A stretch of 64,000 nucleotides of DNA from Allodiplogaster sudhausi (Eukaryota > Nematoda > Chromadorea > Rhabditida > Diplogasteridae): assembly GCA_945643635.1 (NCBI GenBank), contig CALZFC010000040.1:3211001-3275000 (forward strand), in the 5' to 3' direction. The notes under the pieces were generated by a model. It saw only the letters and a list, made by a program, of their open reading frames with translations. It was not told the DNA's origin and made no database searches. Of this stretch, positions 49,701-62,191 are shown in pieces. The number at the start of each line of letters is the position of its first letter. The first letter of the stretch is position 1. A program made the translations under genes and the position numbers.

Positions 49701-50904
49701 GGCTCTAACCTAAGAGTTGTAAGCAAGTGAGGCATTAGGTTATTATCCGATCAACAAATAACAGGGACTCCTATGAAGTGCCAGAAGATTCTTTGGATGA
49801 GTCAAAGAGAGAGGAATACTAACAAATATCCCTTTGACTCTTCTCTCTCTCTCTCCTCTCTCTGTCTCTGTCGCACTCTCCATTGATTCTCTCTCTATGC
49901 TTCTGTCGCAATTGCCGTGTCTTCTTGTATCGGCAAACAGCCCAGTGATCGAGGAGGGGGGGATGGAAATTGAGTTGTGAGGAACTACAAGGTGGAAACG
50001 GCTCAAGTTTCTTGCTTTCGCGCATTTTTGTCGACCCGCCAACCCCAAGTTTTCATCTCTGGCAACAGGTGAAAAGCAATTGCGTGCGAACGAGAGAACC
50101 CAGCAAAACATTTGAAGAGCAAGGCGAGAAGGGAGTGTAATGGAACTCTGCGATTGATTTTACAGGTCGCAATTATCTATTCAGTCAAGATATCCGCCTC
50201 CTCATTTCTCTCTCCCTCATCTCATTTGGCAACTTCTCACCTGGAGTAGAGAGACATCGGTGAGTTGTACTGGAGATGAACGGGCTGCACCATTTCTGCC
50301 TTCTCCTCTTCCGCCAAGCGAGGCACGATCGGCAGCACCTGCAAAGGATGAAGCTCCAGGGAAGTCGGATCAAGAGTCTCTCATACTCACCCTCCCTCTC
50401 TCTACTCTCTTCCCTCACTCTTTCTCTCTCTCATACTCGCACTCTTTCTCCATCTCTCCCTCTCTCTCTCTCCCTCGCCTTCACTCGGTTATACGGCACG
50501 AGCAAGAGAGAAGAAGCGGTTGAAACACGGAGAAACAGCTGGATAACAGACAGGAATGAGCAGCGAGAGAGATGGGCGGCGGGAGACGAAAGGTTCTTCA
50601 CTTCAGTCGTAAAGCATGTCCTTTTGTACGTACGCGAAATACATGAATGCGCCCGCCGTTCTTTTTCAGATTTTATAATTTCTCAATATGATTTGACATA
50701 TTGCCCTCTTTGTACCTTCGGCACAGGAATCCTAGAGTGGAGTCGGGGATGGTTGGGGAGTGGCTGAGTGTAGGAGAAGGGCAATTTCGCCGCTTCAGAA
50801 GCGTCAGATGCCGCGGCCAAAGCGGAAAAGGAACGCGCGAGAGGCGGCGGGAGCCGAATCGGTGGAGAGAATCTCGAAGGATACGCCTTCCCACCCGGAG
50901 GCAT
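40703..50904 (-). CDS. ZASP-motif (ALP/Enigma-related) large low-complexity protein
   Basis: Probable muscle or actin-linked scaffold. Twenty-one exons, high to low, close in phase to 1073 residues: 50716-50904, 50241-50338, 48413-48521, 48225-48323, 47845-47970, 47525-47652, 47171-47471, 46309-46551, 45902-46039, 45440-45550, 44795-44923, 44515-44667, 43789-44064, 42799-43175, 42000-42207, 41843-41911, 41685-41791, 41455-41521, 41206-41283, 40867-41012 and 40703-40772. The recognised part is the ZM/DUF4749 motif, QYNSPMSLYSRET at residues 86-98, followed by HFDPSRSKVLEEI (125-137), as in ZASP/ALP proteins. No PDZ or LIM domain is in the model. The rest is rich in Tyr, Gln, Asn, Ser and Arg, with Thr runs near the C-terminus (DTTTTTADA end) and repeated patterns such as NVWGRQA/NAWERRA and SRAERHETE/SASEQYETE. 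Intron 4 needs a GC donor. Several exons read into short stop-ended extensions (for example TAG at 47132-47134), so shorter isoforms are possible. Confidence 0.75.
41593..41683. repeat. (CT)n tract in a ZM-protein intron
   Basis: About 90 bases of CT with TTT interruptions. It directly abuts the donor of exon 41685-41791, so the transcribed strand of the intron begins GTTAGAGAGAG. Confidence 0.9.
46730..46873. repeat. (GA)n tract in a ZM-protein intron
   Basis: About 140 bases of GA with AGG and GTG interruptions. It reads as polypyrimidine on the coding (minus) strand, and the 320-codon minus-strand open frame over it is spurious. Confidence 0.9.
48522..50240. other. Large intron of the ZM-protein gene
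   Basis: Intron 2 of the minus-strand gene. It holds a (CT)n tract at about 49233-49366 and GA-rich DNA at about 49550-49630. Open frames here (for example 49087-49548) are repeat-derived. I see no exon. Confidence 0.5.
49233..49366. repeat. (CT)n tract in ZM-protein intron 2
   Basis: About 130 bases of CT repeat with CCCTC, GTCTC and ATCTC interruptions. Confidence 0.85.
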
Positions 50905-51941
50905 TAGAGAATGAGAGAAGTGAGCGCTGCCGGGAAGAGTGGCCAGAGGAGGAAGGATCAGGATCGGGTTAGGGGAGATAGGATGGAGGAAGGAGAAAGA
51001 GACCAGAACTAGGCTTACCAGATGCAAACATCCACAGAGACGACCATTCACATCCACACACCAGAAGGCAGGAAAGGAAAACGCTTTTAATTAGCCATTT
51101 ATATGATGTAACAATTACCATCTAACACCTCGGACAGCTAAATCTCTCATTAATTTACTTGAATCTTTGATGAGTTTATCGGAATGATGACAAGTTTTGT
51201 TTCGAAAAAAACCGATCAATTATTTCGTAGTCCACAGTGACAGAGCAGCTAAATGAAGAAGATGTCGAAGATTCCATTGCACCACATTAATGTCACCGTG
51301 ATAGCAGAAGAGAATTTACTTCCGATTCCAACACGCCAACGTACATATTACTTTTCTTATTGAATGTAGTTTATACAAATTAGCGTGAAGAAAAGTTTTC
51401 GAAAAAATTAAAGTCTTTGGCACTTCGACCAACGTGCAAAATAGTCCACTGCACGGAAGGGAGAAGAGGAGAGGTGAGGGGGAGATCATCCCCGAGGGGG
51501 AGGAAGGACGAGAACACCTGACGAGGCCTCTGGCAAAAGACACTCCTGCCAAAAATCCCCACCTCCACCGCCAAATCCTTTACTGCATTTGAGGTGTATG
51601 AAGTGGACATGCAGAGACAAAGAGAATGAGAGAGGAGGAGAGAAAAGGAAGGTGAGAAAGATAAGAATAAGGGTATAAAAAATCTTTAAAAGAGGGGGTA
51701 CTGACGAAATGATCTCCAAGACAAGTGTCGATCTTTTACTGCTATAGTATTTGTAGGAGAAAATGTATTGTTAGAGAATGCCAGTAATCATGACGTCGCT
51801 TGAAGACTATTTATTGATAAACATGTACATTAACAAAAAAACGCGTAAAGTAAACAATGAAGTACCCAAACTTTGCTCAATAATCTAAACGTTAAAAATA
51901 TGATGAATAATAAAAGTAGAAAATATGTATATTTGGGAAGC
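50905..51941. other. Spacer between the ZM-protein and RNase kappa genes
   Basis: A minus-strand acceptor (CCGGCAG) leaves a 22-base 5'UTR (50905-50926) before the ZM-protein ATG. A short upstream frame (ATGGTCGTCTCTG, donor GTAAGC) could add an alternative first exon in phase. The rest has no supported gene. Confidence 0.45.
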
Positions 51942-52956
51942 TTATCGCCTTGCTATCATGGTCAGTCGTAGTCCAGAGAGGACGGCAACACCTCCATAGA
52001 CACCGGCAGCCACCCATGCGTTGTACGCGTTCTGCCGGAACTTGTCTTTCAGATCTTTGCGAGTCTCATCCCATGTCCATTTCTCCGCTTTGGTCTTCAA
52101 CAAAAATCACTTATTGCCAGTAACTACCAGGATAGTACATACATAGGTACTCTATTGAGAAACGTTGTCCCTTTCTTCTCCGATTCTGAAGCCACTCAAA
52201 GAAGTAATAGTAACCTTATCTTCTACAGGAAGACTTTCAATCAGGCCGGCCGATTCATTGAAGTAAAGGCCACCAAGAATAGCCTAAATGCGTTCATAAT
52301 TAGTGAAGAGTTCTAGAATTTAAGAAAGTAATAATAAGTGTACAATTTCGTATGTGCATATGCCAAATTATCTAAATGCGTATGTACATTGCTTTGAAAT
52401 GTATTCAATAGTTTTTGCTTTCGTTTCTCTGTGATTGTTCAGTGATTGTGTTGTAACAGCCGTTCGTAACAGCAGTTTTAGGTGAAAATCATACGTGATA
52501 CACGGGTATTAATGGTGGAAGTCTTTTAGTAGTGCTGACCATGAAGATGACTCCCCAGATGCCGATGAAGAGTAAGAAGCCTGAGCACATTGGCCCGCAC
52601 ACCATCGTCGGCTTCTCCGGGGTCTTCTTTTCTCCTCTCGCACGGCGCACCTCTGCACCTGCAGAGGAAGAGGGAGATGGTATCATAATGACATTCTTCA
52701 CTCTTCACATCATTCTAACTTCTCCACACCTCGTATTTCAATTTGTAAAAAGAAGTGGAAACTTATATGTTCGTATTGTCCAATTGATATTCAATAACCG
52801 AAATATCGCAGTTGAAACTAAAAAGCAGTGAAACTCTTAATATACATTGTGCCTGTGCTGGAAAGGATGGAAAGGAAAAAAGGAATGGCTACCTGCCTCA
52901 GCGAGAGAGCGACGATAGCGTGAAGTTGCGTGGAGGCGAGGCGGTCGATTTCTCAT
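51942..52956 (-). CDS. rnk-1: Ribonuclease kappa (RNASEK) homologue
   Basis: Small two-helix membrane protein. In animals this family has endoribonuclease activity and associates with the V-ATPase. Four exons, high to low, close in phase to 134 residues: 52893-52956, 52540-52658, 52215-52283 and 51942-52094. The family core starts MVCGPMCSGFLLFIGIWGV, and the second exon supplies LGGLYFNESAGLIESLP, equivalent to the family pattern of a helix end followed by an LFEDLP-like loop. The last exon has RQNAYNAWVAAGVYGG, the second helix. The frame also extends 39 residues upstream of MVCGP as an Arg-rich leader with its own ATG at 52954-52956. The conserved start at MVCGP may be the true one and the leader exon mostly 5'UTR. 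The gene symbol is a family-level suggestion. Confidence 0.75.
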
Positions 52957-53552
52957 CTTTGCTCCCTCCTCAACCCCTTATCAGTTGAGAAGCTGGAGAC
53001 CGATTGCAATCGATCTACTCTTCTTTAGAACATATTACGAATTATTCTTATTCTACATTTTTGATCTATGCATGTCTATTGCTGAATAAATAGCACATAT
53101 TTCCACCCTAAAATCCATTCAGTCGCATTCTGACATTTCGTTTTGAATGACTGATTTAAGATAAACTTAATTTAAATTTGAAATAATGGACAAAGTGTCA
53201 TTGTGCCAGACGTGGAACGGAGCAGTCAGCCACAGGCCCCACTCCTCTGTGCCTTATTCCCCCTGCCATCTCCGATTCCTTTTTTTGCCTTCGCACAACA
53301 TTCGTCGTAACTTAGCATGACTCACAAGGAAACATCAGCCGAAGCACGTTTATAAATGTTAGAAGAAGACAGGGAGAAAGGCAAGCGAGAAAGGCAAGTA
53401 AAAGGCAGCACAAAGCACCGGTACAATTACTAGATGAGGGTTTACTGGATTACATTTTTAAAAAAAACACATAACAAAACTGGACTCGAATAAAGACTTC
53501 AAGGCAAGTCAGAGGCTAGTGGAGAAATGAAGACCGGGATATTTCATTCGTC
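52957..53552. other. Spacer upstream of the RNase kappa gene
   Basis: No coding exon seen. A minus-strand TTGAG acceptor lies 13 bases before the leader ATG of RNase kappa. Confidence 0.4.
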
Positions 53553-55193
53553 TCAGAAGTAGAAGCGTCCAGAAATCTTGTACATCCGCCGAAGGGCTTG
53601 CTTGTCGTAGAAGGAGTAGGGAATTCCAGTGGCGCAAGGGAACTCCACTCCCTGGTTGTACATGAAGTGGCGGTTGAAGGCGTGATCCTGCGGCTTGCGC
53701 CACTCGTACGCACTGTAATCATCTTGTATACTTCTTGATCACATACATTCATAGAGTAAATATTAGTGTCTATACTTCATCAGTTATGAATTCACAGAGA
53801 GTCTTGTCAATCCGAACCTGTATGCGAATCGATTGGCGAAGTCGTCTGCCTTGAGCCGCGCGCCAACGTAGTTGTCGAGGTACTTCTGCGAGCCACGCAA
53901 GTACGACTTGTTCGCCTTCAGCTTCTGCAAGGTAAATGCTTTGACATATTCATGTCTAAGATGGAGAGGTGGACTGAATAGTAGAGAGGCAAATGTTCTG
54001 ATTCCCATGTATATTTTTGATTAGCTAGTCGCACGGCATGAATGAAAACAAACGAAGGAAACCTCGTCGAAGAAGATGCGCTTGGTTTGGAAGGAGTAGT
54101 AAGGAACATGCGAGGAACGGAGCTGGGAGGGGTCGGGCAGCTGGGGCTTGTAAGGCTTCGTGATCTCGTCGTGGCAAATCTAAGATGACATTAGGCTCTG
54201 TCATTTGCTACTTAGCAATAGAAAACGCATTCTTACCGGGTAAAGATGTTTATTTCCAAGAAATAAGCAAACGAGTATACGAACATTGAACTTGGCCTTG
54301 GAGTACGAGTTGGTGTACCAGTCCTGCATGAGAGGCTTGTAGACCGGCTGAGTGTGGACGATTCGCTGAGCCTCCCGACAGTACTGAGGAAGGGCCAAGG
54401 AGGGCGCCAGAGAGGACACCGTCGGGGACCTCTCGATCGTGTACTCCATCGGCTTGTCCTGAATCCTTCTTTCCGTCAAATCTCTACATAGGAATGTATC
54501 TGCTAGAGAAATGATCATTTAGGAACAGTTCACTTCTTTCCTACTCGGATGTAAGTGAGATTAGTGTAGGATGCACTGCGGGCGAGCCTCTTCGGCTTGT
54601 TCCAGATGTTGCTGACCAAACTGTCGAAGGTGTCTTGAGCGTGCGCCCTCTCCACATAGTATCTGGCAATGCACTTTTCAGTAATCAACATTATTTCGCG
54701 ATTAAAATGTCGTAAACCGACGAATTTCAATGATAGATAATATCAAACAATTTGATAATTTGAAAAAATTTTATGGTCTCAAATAAGCCTTATGTATGTC
54801 CATGTGTATGGCAATATTTCATAATCACTTTCCTAACACTTCACATTTACATATATCCCATTTTCTTGAACTCTCCCTTTCTCGTTTCTCTTTTTTCTCT
54901 CTCGCTTGCTCTCTCGCTTTTTCTTTCTCTTGCTCTATCTCATTCGCTTCCCTGCTTCTCCGCTGTAACAGCTAGACTCGCTTTCCGCCTACGCCAAGAA
55001 TCCTGACTCACGAGAGAAATAGAATAAAAATCAATGAACGAAGATTAAATAACTGTTGTATTGTCCATGATATCTTGCTACAAACAGCATGGATAATAAG
55101 TGAGTAGACTGACTTATTGGGGTACTCCTTCCACCATTTCGTCTCCGTGTCCGCATCGTCTCTTGCCATACGAGCTGCGATTGGCACAACCAT
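53553..55193 (-). CDS. Tyr/Arg-rich basic protein of unknown family
   Basis: Six exons, high to low, close in phase to 251 residues: 55114-55193, 54545-54662, 54285-54458, 54063-54179, 53818-53924 and 53553-53712. The product begins MVVPIAARMARDD and is rich in Tyr, Arg, Lys, Phe and Pro, with no signal peptide, membrane helix or zinc motif. Distinct segments include KWWKEYPNKYYVERAH, LPQYCREAQRIVHTQPVYK, HVPYYSFQTKRIFFDE, RGSQKYLDNYVGARL and GIPYSFYDKQALRRM. It ends RFYF. The basic, Tyr-rich composition with evenly spaced aromatic motifs recalls invertebrate thick-filament accessory proteins (for example filagenins), but that is an analogy and I cannot show homology. A TTGCAG acceptor leaves a 63-base 5'UTR. 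Confidence 0.72.
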
Positions 55194-57741
55194 TCTTTGC
55201 TTCTTCTTCTCTCCTTTGGCTCCTCGACGGCAGATCTCTGAGCAGGCTTTACTACCCTGCAAGGAAACAAAAAGGATTAAAGAAATAAGAAAGCGAATAA
55301 TCTTAATCATGGACAAAAGAGGATACTAGATCACGATATTAATGTTGACTTCATGTCGTAGTGACCATCGAAATTGAAAATTGAAGTGGTTAGAGAATCA
55401 GTGAAAGAAATAGACGAACAGAGGAAAAGATAAAGCGTATTGGAAAGCGGGCGGAGAGAAGGATCACAGCATGGGGGACATTGAGGCGATTCAGGCAGAG
55501 AGTGAGAGAAGCTAAGAGAATGAGAGACCGGCAGAGAGGCAGAGTGCCTCAGGGAAATGCGAGAACTTAGCACTGGTGACTAGAGGAACTTAGAAAGGCT
55601 GCCAGACTGCCAGAACTTCCAGAACGCATTTTCAAAATCAACTGCTGCCAAGGACATCGAAATATACAATCAGCTCATGAATCACCTTACTCTTTCGATT
55701 CATATTGATATGTATGTATTTACATGTGTACATACCAGGATCTAACTAATAATCACTTCAATCTCTTAGTGTGCCAGAACAAACCGAACCTAATAATAAA
55801 TTCGAGAAGTATCGTTTCTTTTGACCAATTATAATTCCTCGAATTCAACGAAATCACGAAGTGAAAAATTCAATCAATAGTTTGAAATTTAGGGCTCAAT
55901 AATTAACAAGTAAGCGAAAACTTTGATCGTTTCTGCGCACAAGATCTACATTGCTGGTTATTCTGACGTTGACTGGAATGGAAGTTCTTGTTTGTCGTGC
56001 TCACTCGGCAATGTCTTTATGCCGATATACGATATCTCCGGTGATCAATCGACAGGAAAGATCAAGTTCCGTTCCAAAGATTGGTGTTCAGTTCTTATTT
56101 GTAAAACTACAACAGTAATAAGGGGAGTGCATACTTGCTGAACTTTGTCAGAGTTCTTCATCGCTTTCCCTAGTTCTTTCTCCTCTTTCTCTCTCTCAAC
56201 TGTTCTATCAGTTTCTTCCTTCTTCCTCCTGCTGCATTCAATTTCCTTTGTTTGGCGTCCTTGCTCCCCACTCTTCAAATTTCCTTTATTCTTCCGAAAA
56301 CAACCAACCTGGAAGAGTCTGAACTTTCGTTGGCGGTACCCGAGTGGGGCAGAATGGGGTAATTCTAGCTACCACCGTTCCAAATGCAATTTACATAAGG
56401 ACCACGACTACAGTGATTTCGCTGGCGTCTTCGTTTTAGTTCGATTATTCCTTTGGTACTGTGCACACGAAGGAGACTATAATAATCCTCAAACTTCTGA
56501 ACTTCCTTCTTCCTAACAGTTTGCATAGTGCGAGACATGAACAACGATGGCACGTGACGTCGGTTCTGCCGTTGAATTCCTTCTTCCATTCTAGCTCCCT
56601 CGCTTTCTCTCTCTCTCTTTTCACACTTGAACAAGGAATGTTTAGACCAGAGCAGGTTAAAGTAGAAACGTTAACAGAAAACACATACTGAATGTTACTG
56701 GCACACACAAGAACATGATATTCGACCACTATTTCTTCTGCTGGAGTGAGATCGATCAGCAGGATTTTCTGTTTCTGGTCTCTCCGTTCACCGTTCCAAA
56801 GTTTGGTTCAAACAGCTCCATATTTTTTGCGTTACATAAATATCTCTCTTAATTCTTTTGTTCTTAATAATCCCATTTTACCGAGAATGTAAGATATCAA
56901 TAAAGAATGCATAGAATTCAGTAGCTGCCTGCCATGTGAAGGGGACTGTTTGTGGCAGTGCCTCCATTTAGATTGCAAGGCAGTCGCTTCTCTTCTCCCT
57001 TGCACATCAATTCACAACTGGCCAAAGAGATATTCGCCATAGAACAGGGAATTTGTAATTGTTGTGTATTTCTCACCGTCTCGTCCTACAGTATCCGCGT
57101 TAGAAAGACTTCTAGATAGTGAAGAAAACATCGAAGTAGCTAACCGAAGGGCTCTGCTTTCACCGGGAACTCCATTTCTTCCCTTCTTTCACTTCTCTTC
57201 GTTTGAGGATTCTTTCATGACATTAGCCAACTGCGGATTGCCTCTGGGAGGTTCATAGAAGAGTACAAAGAAGTTCACTCGCTTTTTCTGGTAGCTCCCT
57301 TCTTAATACACTCTCCTCCTCTCCTCTAACCTGCTCCTTCTCAGTCTCCTTCTCACAAGCCTTCTCCTTTTATTGCTTTTCCCTCCAAAGCAGCCAAATT
57401 TTCTCACCACTAACAGCTTTTCTGGCATTTCCTTAGGAAGCTCCAGTAGTGGGTCCTCCGTTCTCTTTGCTGAGGAGGAAGAAGAAAGGGAATGGTTGTC
57501 ACCTTCGAAAGTTCCCTAAAAAATAATTCGCGCCTGGCGAATGCGTAGCGGGAACATCTTCTCTCCCTCTCTTCATCTCTATCTCTTTTCCCTCTTCATT
57601 TATCTGCTTCCCTCTCTGTCATCTCTCTTCTTTTCCTTTTATATCTCCCATTCTTATTCTCACCACTGCAATCCACATATACATACAACATATACATATC
57701 TGTCTCATTCATATTTTCGTGTCTTCTTTATTCCTTTCTCA

Positions 57742-57777
<36 letters not shown>

Positions 57778-57851
57778 TTCTCTCTAACACCCTCTCCCTC
57801 TCGTTCTCTCTCCTCTCTCTCGTTCTCTCTCTCTCTTTCTCTTTCTCTCTT

Positions 57852-57903
<52 letters not shown>

Positions 57904-60900
57904 AGAATGGTTGAGAATGCCGACCCGTTGGTTGGCCACTTCTTTCATAGCTGGCGTCTGTCTAACTCGATTTGGCGCGGCGCCTCAGGGGAAGTGCCCC
58001 ATCTCCCTCATTCTCCCCCATTTCATCCCTTCCTCTTTTTCTCTTTCTCTCACCTTCAGTCAGTCATGTATCGAATATTGATTTTGATGAGATTTAGATT
58101 AGTCATACGGTATTTACTTTATTACTTAATGGATTTAATTGTGCGAAGGACTGCAAAGAAGACAAAGTGGAGAGAAGAGGCACTAAAAAGGATCACTTTC
58201 TTCCTTTGTACAAAACAAAAGGATTCCTTCTCCACTCTTATCGCACTGGTATATTTCACTATTTCAAGAGCAATTCGTCTGATAAGCAAGAAAATGGAAA
58301 CATGAAAGCGATTCTCTCCATTCTTAGTGGAGTCTGGAGGAGGGATCAATGGTCTGCAATGCATTTACTTATGAGAAAAAGAGGAGTAAAAAAAGAAGAG
58401 AGAAGCGACAGAGAGAGAGCGAGAGAGAGAGAGAGAGAGAGTGAGAAGAGTTGCAGTCACCCTCTCCACTTAAGTATGCTATATATTGTGTGTATATGAA
58501 TACATAAAGCATTGCTTCATTTTGAGTCGATGGACCTAACAGACGGTTCGATGAAGCAATTGTTGTGACTCTGCATTATCTGATGGCAAAGCTTTTTTCA
58601 CTCTTCACCATAATTCGAAGGAACCCACCCTGAATTGGCTTTCCTTCATTCGTCCTCGCTTCTTCCCTCTGAGCTGATAATCAGAAATGATACTGAAGAT
58701 AACATGAACCCTGTCTATTTTGAGTTCCATGGTAAGAAGCCCTCCGATTGCTTGCATTCTTTGTGGTCTTCCCCGTGACCAGAATAAGCCGGCTTGTGAG
58801 GGGATTCTTATTTCTATCTCACGCTCTGTTTTCCGATTGATAAAGCGAAGAATCTAATACTAACCACACAATCTTAGTCTTACATTAGCAAAACGGTGTG
58901 ACTCGTAAATACAGCCTTTTAATTTGATGAACAGTGACAACATTATGTAAATGATAATGCTTAAAAACAATCCGCCGCTTTATACAACGCGCATATGAGC
59001 CGATATCAGCTAAAAAGTTTCGTGATTGACTGGTTTTTAGTTTATATAAATGTATGTACCCATGTATTAGATTACATATAATTATCTATACATATGAACA
59101 TAATTTTAATACATGGGTAAAATATTGTGTACGTCCATGCATATGAATTTATATACACAATTTATATCCATATTTTTATTTGTTTCGGACCTTAGTTCAC
59201 CTATTCCTTCCTTTAAAATTCGTCCTTTCTTGGCAAGTTGGGTTTGTAGAAGAAGGAAAGGGCGCTTGAACTAAGTGGAAACCCATGGAAACTAGCGAGA
59301 GGGAGTGCGGGAGAGACAGGAAAATAGAGAGACAAATAGAGAGTGAGAAGAGATAAGAGAGAGATAGAGAGAGAAAGTACGAAAGGCAGAGTGACTGTGA
59401 GGATTTGAGAAAAATTGTAGGCGAGCGAACAAATTGTTCATTGCGCATAGAGATCCAGAAGTCGTTCCATAATTAGTCGAGGAAACATCCAAAGAATGAA
59501 TTGAAGATGGTCTCCAGAATTAGCAGAGCACATCCAAGTCTTTCGAGACTTCCATAGAAAGTCTTCATTTTTCACGGCTAATTATGCCAAATACGAAAGT
59601 TTCATTACATCTTTCACGGAACATTGCACATCATTATATATTATTGCACTGCTACTTTCCCTTCGGTTCTCTGCTCTCGGTTATCTGAAGCAATCTTCCT
59701 GGTATGCTCTGCTGTGATAAGCGGGTGAGAAGGATAATTCCCCAAGATAGATTCTTCCCTTCTATCCATAGTATGAACATACAACTGGGATTCAGTCAAT
59801 CAGCTGACTCATTCACACTTCTCTCTCTATATATTTATCGCTCTATCTCTCTCTCTCTCTCTTTCTCTCTCTGCTATCTTAACTGGCGGGATTTTTTATT
59901 CCTAGAATTTCTCGACTGTATAAGAGCATTTTTGTAATCTCTTCGTCAGGGCTTAGCCTGCTTTGCTTATCATTTCTTGAAAAGTATTCCGTTCATTCAC
60001 CTTTTTAAGAGTTGCCTATCCTTAGAAACAAAGCAAAGTGCAAGGCAAGAGAATGGGTAAAATTAAAGATTAGGAAGGAGGAAGAGAGGCAAGAGGTGCC
60101 AAAAAAAGAAGAGTTCGTGAGAGAGATAAAGTAAAGGAGACTTGAAAGTGAATAGTTAAAGTAAGAGGAGACAATCAACCTTGGATTGGCCACTGTCCAG
60201 GGATTCTCGAGGGCAAATTGTAACTGCACAAATGGAGAGTGCATTCTCGTGACGAGCCTCGTTAGCCTGCTGCTTCTTTCGCCGTGAATCTACCTCTCCT
60301 TTCTCCTCACTCTTTCTCTTCTTTTCTTTCTCTTTCTCTCTCTCTTTCTCTCTCGGTCTTGTGCCCCTCCTCATGCCATCAGCCCTAATGGCCCCAGAAA
60401 CATACAGATAGCGATTCTTTCCTCAACCCACCGAACCTTCCCGACTTCTTGCATTTCCATGAGCGAGTGTGTCCATATGTATAAACTGCGAATTGTCTTG
60501 TATTTTGTTTATTCTCCGTTTACGTGATATCCATATTCAGTCTTTAAAAGGCAAACGGCGGGGTGAGAGAAGGAGGAAGTACGAGAGAGAACGAGATAGA
60601 CTGAGAGAAAACGAGAGAGAGAGAGAGAGAACAAGCAGATTGTGCAGACGTGGTTAGAACAATGGAAATATGCCTCTGCGAATGTCCTGTGTCACACAAC
60701 GTGTAATTGTAGTGGCTCTAGGCACCATCTGGAAAGAGGAAGAAGAAAGGATTGTGAGAATCGAGAGAGAGCGATAGAGAGAGAAAGTGAAAAAAGAAAG
60801 AGAGAGAGAGAGAGTTTTAGAGAGAAAGAGGACAGCACGAAAGTGCGAGAGAAAGCCATGTTGAGGGAAATGGAGACTCTTGCAGCATTTAATATTTTCT

Positions 60901-61377
60901 GTCTTCGTGGTTACCTGCCATTCCGAGATTGGCCAAGCAAGGATGGAAGGTGAGAGGAAGAGAGAACTAAGAAGGCCTTCCACATCTCGTGCTCAATAGT
61001 TTTCCCCCTTGTAGCAAGGACTGAACACGAAAGGAACTCTGGCTTTGGCATCTGCTGGTCTTCTTGGTCGAGGATACCGTCTTGGAATCTTTCTCTCTCT
61101 CTCGCTTTCCCATTCAGTCAGTACTCTCTTCTGACCTCCTCTCCTCACTCTCTACTCCGCCGAACAGTCTTGGCAAAAGAGCTAAAGAGAGGAAGAGGAA
61201 GAGGAGAAAAATAGATTGAGAGAGACAGCCGTATGGGCGGAGCACCATTGGGAAAGTGGGTGAGAGAGTGAGAGCCAGAAAGAGAGAGGGAAGAAAGAGG
61301 GAGAGTTGGAATGAAAGGAGCGGCGTAGCAGAAGTGAGAGAGGCATTGCCTGAGAGGACTACGTGTCGTCCCAGCCG

Positions 61378-61409
<32 letters not shown>

Positions 61410-62191
61410 ATCTGTAGCTTCATCTGCTGGCCATGCCGCTCTCTGTCACAGCCTGCTCGTTTTGTCCTGGCCACTTTCCCGGTCAGCCGTCATCGCCTGT
61501 AGGTGTCTTCATTTGGAACGCCTGAGAACGTTTTTCTCTCTCTCTCTCTCTCCTTTATCCCTTTCTCTCTCCCTCTCCCTCTTTCAATGCCATAGCGTCT
61601 CTTTCCTGTTTTCTTTACCATTTCTCCTCGTTCCCTCACATTTCCTATCGTCTCTCTGGTTCTCTCTCTCACATCCTAGCCAGATTAATGATATTTCCGT
61701 CCTTTCGACCCCAGCGGACTCCCAGTTGCCCTGAAGCAAACTCAGTCCTTTAACTACGCCACTCTTCCATAATAAGCAGTACTGAAATCGTGTTCCCACT
61801 TGTTCCTTTCCTTGCAAATTCCATTTCTTAATCTTATAATCGCATCATGATCCCCCGCGTATTGTCAGCGTTTATTTATTTGTTTCAGTAATGTTTGCTC
61901 ATTGGAAGTTCGTTTTTTTGGAAATGGCGCGTGGAGTGTTTGCTGGTTGATATCTGCTTGCATAAGCTGTAGAATCTTGAAGTAGACAAGGATCGATACG
62001 AGGCATACAATTAAAGTCCCTTGCACTTCCTGCTGACCCAAACTCTGGGAGTGCAAGAATTGCGAAAGGCGGCGATTTTGGTTGTTTTACTGCAGCCGCC
62101 AGCTGAAATCTGTGTTTACTTCTCTGTCGTTTTCTCTTGAATAAGTTGAAGGATGTAAATAACAACAAAACATTGTGTGTTTAAGTGGCGG
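55194..62191. other. Gene-poor, repeat-rich DNA
   Basis: About 7 kb without a supported exon. It has long CT tracts at about 57736-57901 and 61380-61403 and GA tracts at about 58410-58441, 60610-60630 and 60770-60830. It also has AT-rich DNA with ATGTA/TACAT repeats near 59040-59170. The 254-codon open frame at 57541-58305 runs through the CT repeat and is not a gene. Regulatory DNA for the genes on both sides may lie here. Confidence 0.5.
57736..57901. repeat. Long (CT)n tract
   Basis: The longest polypyrimidine tract in the window, about 165 bases of CT with scattered GT, CA and TT interruptions. Confidence 0.9.

Noticed and set aside
50701..50972. Plus-strand open frames opposite the first ZM-protein exon
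   Set aside because: The minus-strand frame is bounded by an acceptor and a good donor and joins in phase to the ZM motif; the plus-strand frame has no such support.
57541..58305. 254-codon open frame
   Set aside because: It is mostly translated (CT)n repeat with Ser/Leu runs, has no splice context and no domain.
60642..60953. Plus-strand open frame rich in Arg/Glu
   Set aside because: Largely translated GA repeat with no splice sites or family resemblance.
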